This document shows positions 56,270 through 64,000 of a DNA stretch of 64,000 nucleotides, in pieces. Every line of letters starts with the position of its first letter. The stretch's first letter is position 1. The position numbers and the translations under genes are program-made. Source of the DNA: Solirubrobacter sp963724195 (GTDB taxonomy: Bacteria > Actinomycetota > Thermoleophilia > Solirubrobacterales > Solirubrobacteraceae); NCBI GenBank assembly GCA_963724195.1, contig CAVRTQ010000012.1, forward strand, positions 62,001 to 126,000, read 5' to 3'. The notes under the pieces are model-generated. The model saw nothing but the letters and a program-made list of their open reading frames with translations. It made no database searches and was not told where the DNA came from.

Positions 56270-59200
56270 ATGGCGGTAAACACCACGGTCGAAGTGGTCA
56301 TGCCCCCCATGGGCGACTCGGTTTCCGAGGGCTCAATTCTGGAGTGGCATAAGCAGGAAGGCGACTCGGTCTCCGAGGACGAGACACTCGTCGAGATCTC
56401 CACCGACAAGGTGGATGCGGAAGTCCCCGCGCCCGTCTCCGGCACCGTGGTCAAGATCCACGCGGCCGAGGGCGACACCGTCAATGTCGGCAGCGTGCTC
56501 GCCGAGATCGCCCCGGGTGACGGCGCAGCGCCGGCGCTCGAAGGCGATGCCGACGAGGACGAAGGCGACAGCCCGCCCGGCGATGACGGTGGCGGCGGTG
56601 GTGAAGGCGCGGTCATCGAGATCGAGATGCCCCAGATGGGCGAGTCGGTCTCCGAGGGCACGATTCTCGAGTGGGCGAAGGCCGTCGGCGACAGCGTCGC
56701 CGAGGACGAGACGCTCGTCGAGATCTCCACCGACAAGGTGGACGCCGAGGTCCCCGCCCCCGCGGCGGGCACGATCACGGAGCTGCTCGCCGAGGCCGGC
56801 GACACCGTGACCGTCGGCCAGGTCATCGCTCGCATGCAGAGCGGCAACGGTGCCGCGCCGTCCAAGGTGGCGCCGAAGCCCGAGGCCACCGAGACGCGTC
56901 CTGGAACTGACGCGGATACGCAGACGATCGAGACGCCCGACGGCCTGAAGGTCACGCCGGTCGCGCAGCGCGTCGCCGCCGCGCAGGGCATCGACCTGAG
57001 CAAGGTCCAGGGCACCGGCCCCAACGGCCGCATCGGCAAGGCCGACGTCCTGAACTTCGAGCAGAACGGCGCCACCGCGACGAAGAGCGCCCCGGCGACG
57101 ACGTCCGGCAAGCAGACGCTGCTCAAGGGCGCGAGCGCGATGCTCGCCCGCTACATGGACGAGTCGCGGCAGATCCCGACCGCGACCTCCTTCCGCACCT
57201 TCACCGTCACCACGCTCGACGGCTACCGCAAGCAGCTCAAGGGCGCCGGCCAGAAGGTCTCCTTCACGCACCTCATCGCGTACGCGATCGCGCGCGCGGC
57301 GACGGAGCAGATGCCGGTGATGGCGACGCACTTCGCCGAGATCGACGGCAAGCCGCACGTGATCGACGACGGCGCGGTGAACCTCGGCATCGCCGTCGAC
57401 GTGGAGAAGAAGGGCGGCGGACGCACGCTGATGGTGCCGGTGATCAAGGACGCCGGCCGCCTCACGTTCCCGCAGTTCCTGGATGCGTTCGGCGTGCTGA
57501 TCACCAAGGCGCGCGAGAACAAGCTGACCGCGGACGACCTCCAGGGCGCCAACGTCTCGCTCACCAACCCCGGCGGCATCGGGACCATCGCGTCCGTGCC
57601 GCGCCTGATGAACGGGCAGGGCACGATCGTCGCCACGGGCGCGATCGGCTACCCGCCCGGCCTCGGGGCCATCGGCGCCACGATCGGCGCCGAGAAGGTG
57701 ATGACGATGACGTCGACGTACGACCATCGCATCATCCAGGGCGCCGAGTCCGGCCAGTTCCTGCAGGTCGTCGAGCAGTACCTCCAGGGCGAGCACGGCT
57801 TCTACGAGCAGGTCTTCTCCGACCTGGGCGCGGAGATCGGCGCGGCGCCGACCGCCCCGACACCGCAGGCCATCGCGGCGGCGACGCCGACCACGAAGAC
57901 CGAGCCGGCACCGGCCACCTCGGCCGAGCCGAACCTCGAGCTGCTCCAGGCCGTCCAGGCCGCGATGTCGCTGATCAAGGCGCATCGCACGCACGGCCAC
58001 CTGGCCGCGCGGCTGGACCCGCTCGGCTCCGAGCCCGAGGGCGACCCCGCGCTCGATCCCGAGCCGCTCGGCCTCACGGCCGACCTGATGGCCAAGATCC
58101 CGGCCTCGATCCTGCGCGTCGGCGTCCCGGGCGAGACGCTCGCGGACGTCATCCCGCGCCTGCGCGAGACCTACTGCGGCCAGATCGCGTACGAGATCGA
58201 GCACATCGCCTCGCACCGTCAGCGCGTGTGGCTGCGCGAGAAGATCGAGACCGGCGCGTTCCGCAAGCCGCTCTCGGCCGACGAGAAGCAGGCCCTGCTG
58301 CGCCGCCTGACGCAGGTGGACTCGCTCGAGCGCTTCATGCACAAGGCCTACCTGGGCCAGAAGCAGTTCTCGGTCGAGGGTCTGGACATGACCGTCCCGA
58401 TGATCGACGAGATGATCCAGCTGGCCGCCGCCGAGGGCGCGCGCGAAGTGGTCATCGGCATGGCCCATCGCGGCCGGCTGAACGTGCTCGCCCACAACCT
58501 GGGCCGCGCGTACGAGACGATCTTCCGCGAGTTCGAGGGCGCGTCCTCGATCGAGGCCGTCACCACCATTCCGCAGGGCGGCACCGGCGACGTCAAGTAC
58601 CACCACGGCGCCCAGGGCACCTACCAGTGCGGCGACGTGGACAGCGTGCTCGTGCGGCTGGAGTCCAACCCGTCGCACCTCGAGTACGTGGCGCCCGTCG
58701 TCACCGGCGCCACGCGCGCGGTGCAGACGTCCCGCCAGGGCACGCACGCGACGCTGGACACCACCGCCGCCGTGCCGATCGTCCTGCACGGCGACGCGGC
58801 CTTCCCGGGCCAGGGCGTCGTCGCGGAGACGTTCAACCTGCAGGCGCTCGACGGCTACACGGTCGGCGGCACGCTGCACCTGATCCAGAACAACCAGGTC
58901 GGCTTCACGACGGACCCCGACGACTCGCGCTCCACGCGCTGGGCCTCGGACCTCGCGAAGGGCTTCGACGTGCCGATCTTCCACGTCAACGCCGACGACG
59001 TCGCCGCGTGCGTCAGCGCCGTGCGGCTGGCGTTCGCGTTCCGCCAGGAGTTCGGTCACGACGTCGTCGTGGACCTGATCGGCTACCGCCGCTACGGCCA
59101 CAACGAGGCCGACGAGCCCGCGTACACGCAGCCGGAGATGACGTCCAAGATCAAGGCCAAGAAGCCGGTGCGTGAGCTGTTCGCGGGCACGCTGGTGGCT

Positions 59201-60565
59201 GAGGGCACGATCACGCAGGAAGAGGCCGACGGCGTCGCCGCCGAGATCTGGGACGACCTCGCCAAGCGTCACCGCGAGCTCAAGGAGCAGCTGGCGTCCG
59301 CGGGCGACGAGCAGCCGACGGGCGGCTACGAGCTGGACCGCTCGGCCTCGCCGGACGTCAAGACCGCGGTCTCCAAGGAGCACCTGGAAACGCTCAACGA
59401 AGAGCTGCTGCGGATTCCCGAGGGCTTCACCGTCCATCCGAAGCTGGTCAAGCAGCTCGAACGCCGGCGCACGGCGATCGGCCCGGACGGCGGCATCGAC
59501 TGGGCGCAGGCCGAGTCGCTGGCCTACGCGTCGCTGCTGACCGAGGGCACGCCGGTGCGTCTGACCGGCCAGGACGCGGAGCGCGGCACGTTCTCGCAGC
59601 GTCACCTCGTCCTGCACGACCCGAAGACCGGCCAGCGGATCTCGCCGATCCAGAACCTGCCGGGCGCACTGGCGCCGATGGAGCTGCACAACTCTCCGCT
59701 GAGCGAGGTCGCCTGCCTCGGCTTCGAGTACGGCTACTCGATGGAGGCGCCGGAGACGCTCGTGCTCTGGGAGGCCCAGTTCGGCGACTTCGTCAACTCG
59801 GCGCAGGTCATCATCGACCAGTTCATCGTGTCGGCGTTGTCCAAGTGGGGCCAGACGACCCGCCTGACGCTGCTGCTGCCGCACGGCTACGAGGGCTCGG
59901 GTCCGGAACACTCCTCCGGGCGCCTGGAGCGGTTCCTCACGCTGGCGGCGGAGGGCAACATCCGCGTCGCGAACCTCACGACGCCGTCGCAGTACTTCCA
60001 CATGCTGCGTCGCCAGGCGCGGGTCGCCAAGCAGCGCCCGCTGGTGATCATGACCCCGAAGTCGCTCCTGCGCCTGCCGCAGGCGACGTCGCGGATCGAG
60101 CACCTCGCCGAGGGCCGCTTCTTCCCGGTCCTGGCCGAACCGCGGATCGACGAGGCGAAGGTCACGCGGCTGGTGCTGTGCTCGGGCAAGATCTACTACG
60201 ACCTCAAGGGTCACGCCACGCGCGAGAACAACGAGTCCGTCGCGATCACCCGCGTCGAGCTGCTGTATCCGTTCCCGCAGGGGCAGATCCTCGAGGAGGT
60301 CAAGCGCTACCCGAACCTGCGCGAGGTGCTGTGGGTCCAGGAGGAGCCGCGCAACATGGGCGCCCGTGCGCACATGTCGCCGCGCCTGCTGCAGATCCTC
60401 CCCGAGGACATCGACTTCGGGTACGTCGGCCGGCCGGAGCGCGCCTCGCCGGGCGAGGGCTACCCGGCCGCGCACACCGTCGAGCAGACGCGGATCATCC
60501 GCAACGCGCTGGACACCAGCGTGTCGGTGTCGGTCAACCCGGAGAAGTTGCCGGGCGAACGCTGA
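56270..60565 (+). CDS. kgd: Fused 2-oxoglutarate dehydrogenase E2-E1 with two lipoyl domains
   Basis: 1431 residues, uninterrupted. Order: lipoyl domain 1 (~6-82, Lys47 in STDKVDAE), acidic/Gly-rich linker, lipoyl domain 2 (~114-190, Lys156), linker, peripheral-subunit-binding domain (~226-262, VAQRVAAAQGIDLSKVQGTG), E2 succinyltransferase (~283-525, STYDHRIIQGAESGQFL), Ala/Thr/Pro linker, then E1 (~555-1431: GMAHRGRLNVLAHNLGRAYE, thiamine-site GDAAFPGQGVVAETFNLQ, NNQVGFTTDPDDSRSTRW, YRRYGHNEADEPAYTQPEM). Actinobacterial KGD/OdhA fusions characterised in Mycobacterium and Corynebacterium lack lipoyl domains. This one should convert 2-oxoglutarate to succinyl-CoA needing only a separate E3. 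An intrinsic terminator follows. Confidence 0.96.
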   Translation: MAVNTTVEVVMPPMGDSVSEGSILEWHKQEGDSVSEDETLVEISTDKVDAEVPAPVSGTVVKIHAAEGDTVNVGSVLAEIAPGDGAAPALEGDADEDEGDSPPGDDGGGGGEGAVIEIEMPQMGESVSEGTILEWAKAVGDSVAEDETLVEISTDKVDAEVPAPAAGTITELLAEAGDTVTVGQVIARMQSGNGAAPSKVAPKPEATETRPGTDADTQTIETPDGLKVTPVAQRVAAAQGIDLSKVQGTGPNGRIGKADVLNFEQNGATATKSAPATTSGKQTLLKGASAMLARYMDESRQIPTATSFRTFTVTTLDGYRKQLKGAGQKVSFTHLIAYAIARAATEQMPVMATHFAEIDGKPHVIDDGAVNLGIAVDVEKKGGGRTLMVPVIKDAGRLTFPQFLDAFGVLITKARENKLTADDLQGANVSLTNPGGIGTIASVPRLMNGQGTIVATGAIGYPPGLGAIGATIGAEKVMTMTSTYDHRIIQGAESGQFLQVVEQYLQGEHGFYEQVFSDLGAEIGAAPTAPTPQAIAAATPTTKTEPAPATSAEPNLELLQAVQAAMSLIKAHRTHGHLAARLDPLGSEPEGDPALDPEPLGLTADLMAKIPASILRVGVPGETLADVIPRLRETYCGQIAYEIEHIASHRQRVWLREKIETGAFRKPLSADEKQALLRRLTQVDSLERFMHKAYLGQKQFSVEGLDMTVPMIDEMIQLAAAEGAREVVIGMAHRGRLNVLAHNLGRAYETIFREFEGASSIEAVTTIPQGGTGDVKYHHGAQGTYQCGDVDSVLVRLESNPSHLEYVAPVVTGATRAVQTSRQGTHATLDTTAAVPIVLHGDAAFPGQGVVAETFNLQALDGYTVGGTLHLIQNNQVGFTTDPDDSRSTRWASDLAKGFDVPIFHVNADDVAACVSAVRLAFAFRQEFGHDVVVDLIGYRRYGHNEADEPAYTQPEMTSKIKAKKPVRELFAGTLVAEGTITQEEADGVAAEIWDDLAKRHRELKEQLASAGDEQPTGGYELDRSASPDVKTAVSKEHLETLNEELLRIPEGFTVHPKLVKQLERRRTAIGPDGGIDWAQAESLAYASLLTEGTPVRLTGQDAERGTFSQRHLVLHDPKTGQRISPIQNLPGALAPMELHNSPLSEVACLGFEYGYSMEAPETLVLWEAQFGDFVNSAQVIIDQFIVSALSKWGQTTRLTLLLPHGYEGSGPEHSSGRLERFLTLAAEGNIRVANLTTPSQYFHMLRRQARVAKQRPLVIMTPKSLLRLPQATSRIEHLAEGRFFPVLAEPRIDEAKVTRLVLCSGKIYYDLKGHATRENNESVAITRVELLYPFPQGQILEEVKRYPNLREVLWVQEEPRNMGARAHMSPRLLQILPEDIDFGYVGRPERASPGEGYPAAHTVEQTRIIRNALDTSVSVSVNPEKLPGER

Positions 60566-60601
60566 GCCTGCGCCTCGACAGATAAGTCAGCTGAACGAGA
60601 G

Positions 60602-60635
60602 CGGCCCGCGTTTGTTGCGCGGGCCGTTTTTGTTT
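60602..60635 (+). terminator. Intrinsic terminator after kgd
   Basis: CGGCCCGCG and CGCGGGCCG form a perfect 9-bp GC-rich stem with a 7-nt loop (TTTGTTG), followed by TTTTTGTTT. It lies 37 bp after the kgd stop and is the clearest rho-independent terminator in the window. Confidence 0.92.
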
Positions 60636-60711
60636 CGTAACCGGGCGGACGAAGCGGCGGGCGAAACGTTGCAGCCCGCAACTTGATCGGAAGCTCGGTG
60701 TCGAGGTAGGC

Positions 60712-61481
60712 ATGAAGCGATTCCGGTTCTCCGGCCGCGCCGCGGTCATCTGCTCTCTCATCCTCGCTCTTGGCCTTCCGACGGTGGCCATGGGCTTCGG
60801 CGAAGGTCGCAACCTCCTGCTCGGCAAGCGCAACCCGTCCAGCAATCCGGCGCTTGCGCTGAACACCGAGACGGAGATCATCGCCGACACCACGACGTAC
60901 GGCACGCGTCAGTCCAACAAGAAGGACGGCGACGGCGGCGGCGCGATCTACGGCTGCCGCTCGAACCCGGGCAACGAGCCCTGCATCCGCGCCAACAACC
61001 TCAAGGGCGGCCGTTCCTTCGAGTTCGTCACGATCGGCAAGGAAGGCGGCCGCATCGAGGTCGGCGGCGACAAGACCGGCGCGCCGCTGACGACCAACGC
61101 CACGGGCGTCGCCACCGGCTTCAACGCCGACAAGGTCGACGGCAAGGAAGCGGCGGACTTCGCGCCCGCCACCAGCCTCACGTTCGCCGCCGTCTCCGAC
61201 ACGGGCGGCGCCGCCGTCCCGACGGCCGCCGGCCCGACGACCCCGACGGTCACGCGCGCCACGGTCTCCGACAACTCCGTCTACACGGTCGACTTCAAGC
61301 GCGACGTCAGCAAGTGCTCGTTCACGGCCGCCCCGGTCGGCTCGGCCAGCGACGTCACGCCCGGCGTCGAGCCCGACGCCCGGCCAGGTCAACCGGTCGA
61401 CGATCAACTGGGGCAACGACGGCGCCACGCCGACGCCCGGCGCCGACGCGTGGCTCGTTCCACGTTCAGGTGATCTGCTGA
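60712..61481 (+). pseudogene. Secreted protein of unknown function, frameshifts near C-terminus
   Basis: A basic start and hydrophobic segment (AAVICSLILALGLPTVAMGF) form a signal peptide. The mature region reads LLLGKRNPSSNPALALNTET, GAIYGCRSNPGNEPCIRANN and ATGFNADKVDGKEAADFAP; the phrase FNADKVDG is typical of a widespread actinobacterial secreted family. The listed frame ends oddly at 61473. With small shifts near 61380 and 61455 the sequence becomes GQVNRSTINWGNDGATPTPG and ends FHVQVIC with a stop at 61479-61481, the normal ending for this family. Function unknown. Confidence 0.72.
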
Positions 61482-62354
61482 CGCACGGCCTCCCCGGCCG
61501 GAGCGAACTCGGGTGAGAGCCGCGCGAGCAGGGTCAACCAGTCCGGGTTGACCTCCGCGGCTCTCTTCACCGCCGCCACGCCGGCGTCCAGGTCTCCGGC
61601 CTGGGCGCGGGCGAGGCCGGCCCAGAACAGCAGCTCGTCCGAGTCCGGGGCGAGCGCCGCCGCTCGGGTGTAGAGCTCGCCGGCCTCGTCGGTGCGGCCC
61701 GCGGCGAGCAGCTCGTCCCCCGCGCCCGCGAGATCGTAGGCGCGCTGCAGGGTGAGGAGCCGTTTGAGCTCCTTCAGCGGGTCGGGCGAGTCCTCCACGC
61801 GGAGGTCCACCGTCCGCCGCCACGGTTCGCCCTCCCGCGGCGCCACGAGCATCGCGGCCGACTGCCGGCCGCGGATGTCGCCGCCCTCGGCTTCCGCCGC
61901 CTCGAGCGCGGCGAGGAGCCGATCCGGCAGTCGGCCCGTCGCCTGCTTGAACGCCGCCGACATCGCGGCCGGCACCGTGTCGCGGGCCATCATGTTGGCC
62001 TGGCAGCTGTGATCGCCGCCCTTGACGTGCCCGGCGTGCGCGATGCAGTCGGCGCCCGTGTGGGCGGAGAGGTGACCGGCGTTGTCGATCACCGCCACCT
62101 GGCGGACGGCCGCCAGCGGATCGGCCGCGAGCAGCTCCCCCAGCGCTTGCGGGCGCCGGAATGCCGTCGGCGAGCCGGTCGAGCGCGTTCGGCCCGTACG
62201 CGGGCTCGACCACCGACTGCGTGGCCACGGCCCCGACTCCCGCCCGCGCCCACGCGCACAGCGGGCCGACGGAGAACCAGTGCGACTGCACCGCCACTCC
62301 CAGCTCGCCGGTGGTGCCGTCGCGGGCCACGATTGAATACGTCCCATGGCGCAT
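61466..62354 (-). pseudogene. DUF1028 family protein with TPR-like tail, one frameshift
   Basis: From the ATG at 62354: MRHGTYSIVARDGTTGELGV, AVQSHWFSVGPLCAWARAGV, GAVATQSVVEPAYGPNALDR; after a break at 62149 (G-C-AAG): GELLAADPLAAVRQVAVIDN, HTGADCIAHAGHVKGGDHSC, QANMMARDTVPAAMSAAFKQ, a complete DUF1028 (Ntn-hydrolase-like) domain. A C-terminal helical-repeat region follows (AYDLAGAGDELLAAGRTDEA, LARAQAGDLDAGVAAVKRAA). One base removed restores the frame. Function unknown. TATCTT lies 7 nt before the ATG. Confidence 0.86.
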
Positions 62355-62361
62355 GCCTCCG

Positions 62362-62371
62362 AAGATAGGAC
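62362..62371. promoter_or_regulatory. Shared-TA divergent promoter (imperfect on plus strand)
   Basis: The minus-strand TATCTT (62362-62367) lies 7 nt before the ATG at 62354. The plus-strand TAGGAC (62366-62371) lies 7 nt before the GTG at 62379. They share TA at 62366-62367 in a 24-bp gap. Confidence 0.5.
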
Positions 62372-62378
62372 GGCCGAC

Positions 62379-62621
62379 GTGTTGCGGCGGGTCCGCGCGG
62401 TCCCGGAGGGCTTCGTCCGTTCCTACGGCGACGTCTCCCCGGGCGCACCACGCTTCGCCGGCACCGTCCTCGCGCATACCGAGGAGGACGTCCCGTGGTG
62501 GCGCATCGTGCGCGCCGACGGGTCCCTGGCCAAGGGCGCGCGGCAGCGGGCGCTGCTCGAGGCAGAGGGCGTCCCGTTCCGCGGGGAGCGGGTCGACATG
62601 CGGGCTGCGAGGATTCCCTGA
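62379..62621 (+). CDS. MGMT-like alkyltransferase-like (ATL) protein
   Basis: 80 residues from the GTG at 62379. An ATG at 62346 would add 11 residues but overlap the divergent start codon, so the GTG is preferred and also has TAGGAC 7 nt upstream. Signatures: VRAVPEGFVRSYGDVSPGAP and VPWWRIVRADGSLAKG. In alkyltransferases the latter position is PCHRV; here Trp replaces the acceptor Cys, the hallmark of ATLs, which bind O6-alkylguanine and recruit nucleotide excision repair. The TGA overlaps the next ATG (TGATG), coupling it to the YjbQ-like gene. Confidence 0.85.
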   Translation: MLRRVRAVPEGFVRSYGDVSPGAPRFAGTVLAHTEEDVPWWRIVRADGSLAKGARQRALLEAEGVPFRGERVDMRAARIP

Positions 62622-63040
62622 TGTGGATCCAGCGGGAGGTGACCCTGCGGCCGCGGCCGCGCGGCTTTCACCTGATCACGCGTGACGTGCTCGAAGGCGT
62701 ACCCGAGCTCCAGGGCCTGCGGGCCGGACTGCTGCACGTCTTCATCCGCCACACGAGCGCGTCACTGACGCTCAACGAGAACGCCTCGCCCGACGTACGC
62801 GACGACTTCGAGGCCTGGTTCGACGAGGCCGTGCCCGAGGACGCCCGCTACTGGACGCACACGATCGAGGGCCCGGACGACATGCCGGCGCACATCAAGG
62901 CCTCGCTGCTCGGCCCGTCCCTGACGCTGCCGGTGTCCGGCGGACGTCTGGCCGTCGGAACCTGGCAGGGTATTTACCTGTGCGAGCACCGCGATCACGG
63001 TGGGTCGCGCTCGTTGATCCTCACCTTGAACGGAGAGTGA
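62621..63040 (+). CDS. YjbQ family protein (UPF0047; secondary thiamine-phosphate synthase-like)
   Basis: 139 residues. Conserved family motifs: GFHLITRDVLEGVPELQG, LLHVFIRHTSASLTLNENAS, YWTHTIEGPDDMPAHIKASL and GTWQGIYLCEHRDHGGSR. YjbQ-type proteins can complement thiamine-phosphate synthase mutants weakly, but their true role is unknown. The ATG overlaps the ATL stop codon, so the two are translationally coupled. Followed one base after its stop by a PRC-barrel-like gene. Confidence 0.93.
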   Translation: MWIQREVTLRPRPRGFHLITRDVLEGVPELQGLRAGLLHVFIRHTSASLTLNENASPDVRDDFEAWFDEAVPEDARYWTHTIEGPDDMPAHIKASLLGPSLTLPVSGGRLAVGTWQGIYLCEHRDHGGSRSLILTLNGE

Positions 63041-63041
63041 A

Positions 63042-63392
63042 ATGACCTCGTACTACACGCTGGAGCCGGGCGCGGCGGTGCGCGCCAGCGACGGGACGGA
63101 GATCGGGAAGGTCCAGCACGTGCTGGCCGACGCCGCGAGCGACATCTTCGACGGCCTCGTGATCGACCTGCGCACCGGTCCGGGTGGACATCGCTTCGTC
63201 GACGCGCCTCAGGTGGCGCACATGGATGAGGACGGCGGCGTGACGCTCACGCTCGACGCGGGTGCCGTCGAGGAGCTGCCCAAGCCTTCGAAGAACCCCG
63301 CCGTGATGAGCGCCGATCCCGCCGAGGGGGAGTCGAGCGGGCTGAGCAAGAAGCTCCACCGCGCGTGGGAGCTCATCTCGGGCAAGGGCTAG
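63042..63392 (+). CDS. PRC-barrel-like small protein, unknown function
   Basis: 116 residues. Residues ~5-75 resemble a PRC-barrel: YYTLEPGAAVRASDGTEIGK, VQHVLADAASDIFDGLVIDL, RTGPGGHRFVDAPQVAHMDE. The C-terminal tail is polar and ends LSKKLHRAWELISGKG. PRC-barrels occur in ribosome-maturation factors and stress proteins; this one is stand-alone and undefined. The ATG has a GGAGAG sequence directly upstream, inside the end of the yjbQ-like gene. It overlaps the nucS end by 4 bp. Confidence 0.78.
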   Translation: MTSYYTLEPGAAVRASDGTEIGKVQHVLADAASDIFDGLVIDLRTGPGGHRFVDAPQVAHMDEDGGVTLTLDAGAVEELPKPSKNPAVMSADPAEGESSGLSKKLHRAWELISGKG

Positions 63393-64000
63393 ACGAACAG
63401 CGTGAGCGCGGGTTCGCGCTCACCGCGGAGCACCGCGAGGTCCACCTCGACCCAGCGTGAGCCCGCGTGATTCCGCCAGGACACGGGCTTGCGGCTTGAC
63501 GATGGTGGCCGCGAGCACGCCGCGGCAGTCGGCCTTGGCCGGGTCCTGCCGGATCCGCTCCAGGTACCGCGAGAGCTGCTCCACGGCCTCGATCGTGCCG
63601 ATGCGCTTGATCTCCACGGCGATCCAGCCATCGGCCTCGTCGCGACACATCAGGTCCACCGGGCCGATGTCCGTCGGCCACTCGCGCCGGACCAGGCGGA
63701 AGCCCTCACCACACCAGTGGGGCGCTTCCGCCAGCGCGACCTGCAGGTCAGCCTCCACGCCGTCCTTGCTCAGCCGGGCGGCGTCGAAGTCCATCGCATG
63801 CGTGACGTCGCTGAGGACCTCGTGGAGCGTGATCTCCAGCTGGTCCTCGCCCTTGACCTTGCGCACCACGATCGTCTGCTCGTCCTCGATCACCGCCGTC
63901 GGCGGCGTCATCCAGTTCAGCGGCTTGTAGCCACCCGCGTCGGCGTGGACGAGGACGCTGCCGTCGGCCTTGAGCATGATCAGCCGCAGCGCCTCGGGCA
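63389..64000 (-). CDS. nucS: Endonuclease NucS, partial at window edge, frameshift near C-terminus
   Basis: The visible part starts inside the gene (PEALRLIMLKADGSVLVHAD, then GGYKPLNWMTPP). Catalytic region: GPVDLMCRDEADGWIAVEIK (metal-binding Asp and Glu-x-Lys), VEQLSRYLERIRQD and RGVLAATIVKPQARVLAESR. Near 63460 the frame breaks; the continuation RWVEVDLAVLRGEREPALTL ends at 63389, the usual NucS C-terminus. NucS/EndoMS is the mismatch-specific endonuclease that replaces MutSL in many actinobacteria and archaea. The N-terminal DNA-binding domain lies beyond the window. Confidence 0.92.

Noticed and set aside
56333..60475. Very long minus-strand open frame opposite kgd
   Set aside because: It is Arg/Ala/His-rich antisense of a clearly conserved gene, a routine effect of GC-biased codons.

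Overview
The window is very GC-rich DNA, densely coded on both strands, from a high-GC actinobacterium. A fused actinobacterial-type 2-oxoglutarate dehydrogenase, a NucS-type endonuclease, an MmyB-type regulator, DUF3817, a FurA-KatG pair and many GTG/TTG starts all fit. The overall style of the proteins suggests class Thermoleophilia, order Solirubrobacterales (Solirubrobacter-like). That placement comes from recognition alone; no rRNA or tRNA gene is present to confirm it. I saw no CRISPR array, transposase or prophage.

Layout. 0-16 kb: small-molecule and repair genes (two LPG-synthase-like membrane proteins, MarR-GNAT fusion, GNAT, 1-Cys peroxiredoxin, AlkA, MFS, Lrp, EamA, PepT, AlkD, aldo/keto reductase, MmyB regulator, SDR, FetAB-like ABC exporter, VOC protein, Bcp, PanE-like reductase). 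15.3-17 kb: a decayed patch holding a DrmC-like phospholipase-D remnant and a fic gene split by a 27-nt A tract. 17-25.7 kb: katG-furA under a Fur-type palindrome, DedA, a secreted propeller-like protein, an Fpg/Nei glycosylase, M20 peptidase, SixA, a secreted glycoside hydrolase. 25.7-34.8 kb: APH-like kinase, ECF sigma factor, ALDH, MFS, cyclophilin plus DEAD helicase, PfkB kinase, a structured non-coding stretch, dCTP deaminase. 34.8-46.2 kb: citrate synthase, SSI-like lipoprotein, HDOD-GGDEF protein, MetF, MBL hydrolase, M29 aminopeptidase, YihY, pyruvate kinase. 46.2-46.65 kb: a large imperfect palindrome without a credible gene. 46.65-64 kb: Ppx/GppA-HD, GloA, MBL hydrolase, ABC1 kinase, copper amine oxidase with an APC permease, Nudix, DUF3817, a 1431-residue E2-E1 2-oxoglutarate dehydrogenase with two lipoyl domains, DUF1028, ATL, YjbQ and a partial nucS.

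Regulation. Many genes lack a Shine-Dalgarno sequence and instead have TANNNT 6-10 nt before the start codon, which suggests leaderless mRNAs. At several very short divergent gaps (17-27 bp) the two -10 boxes share their TA, forming a 10-bp ANNNTANNNT element that would drive both genes. This signal also helps choose start codons.

Quality. About twenty or more apparent frameshifts break otherwise convincing genes. Nearly all behave as one extra base, several at GCAA or GCTT, while long housekeeping genes (kgd, katG, gltA, pyk) are intact. I treat most as probable sequence errors; the PLD remnant, which also lacks an internal segment, looks like true decay.
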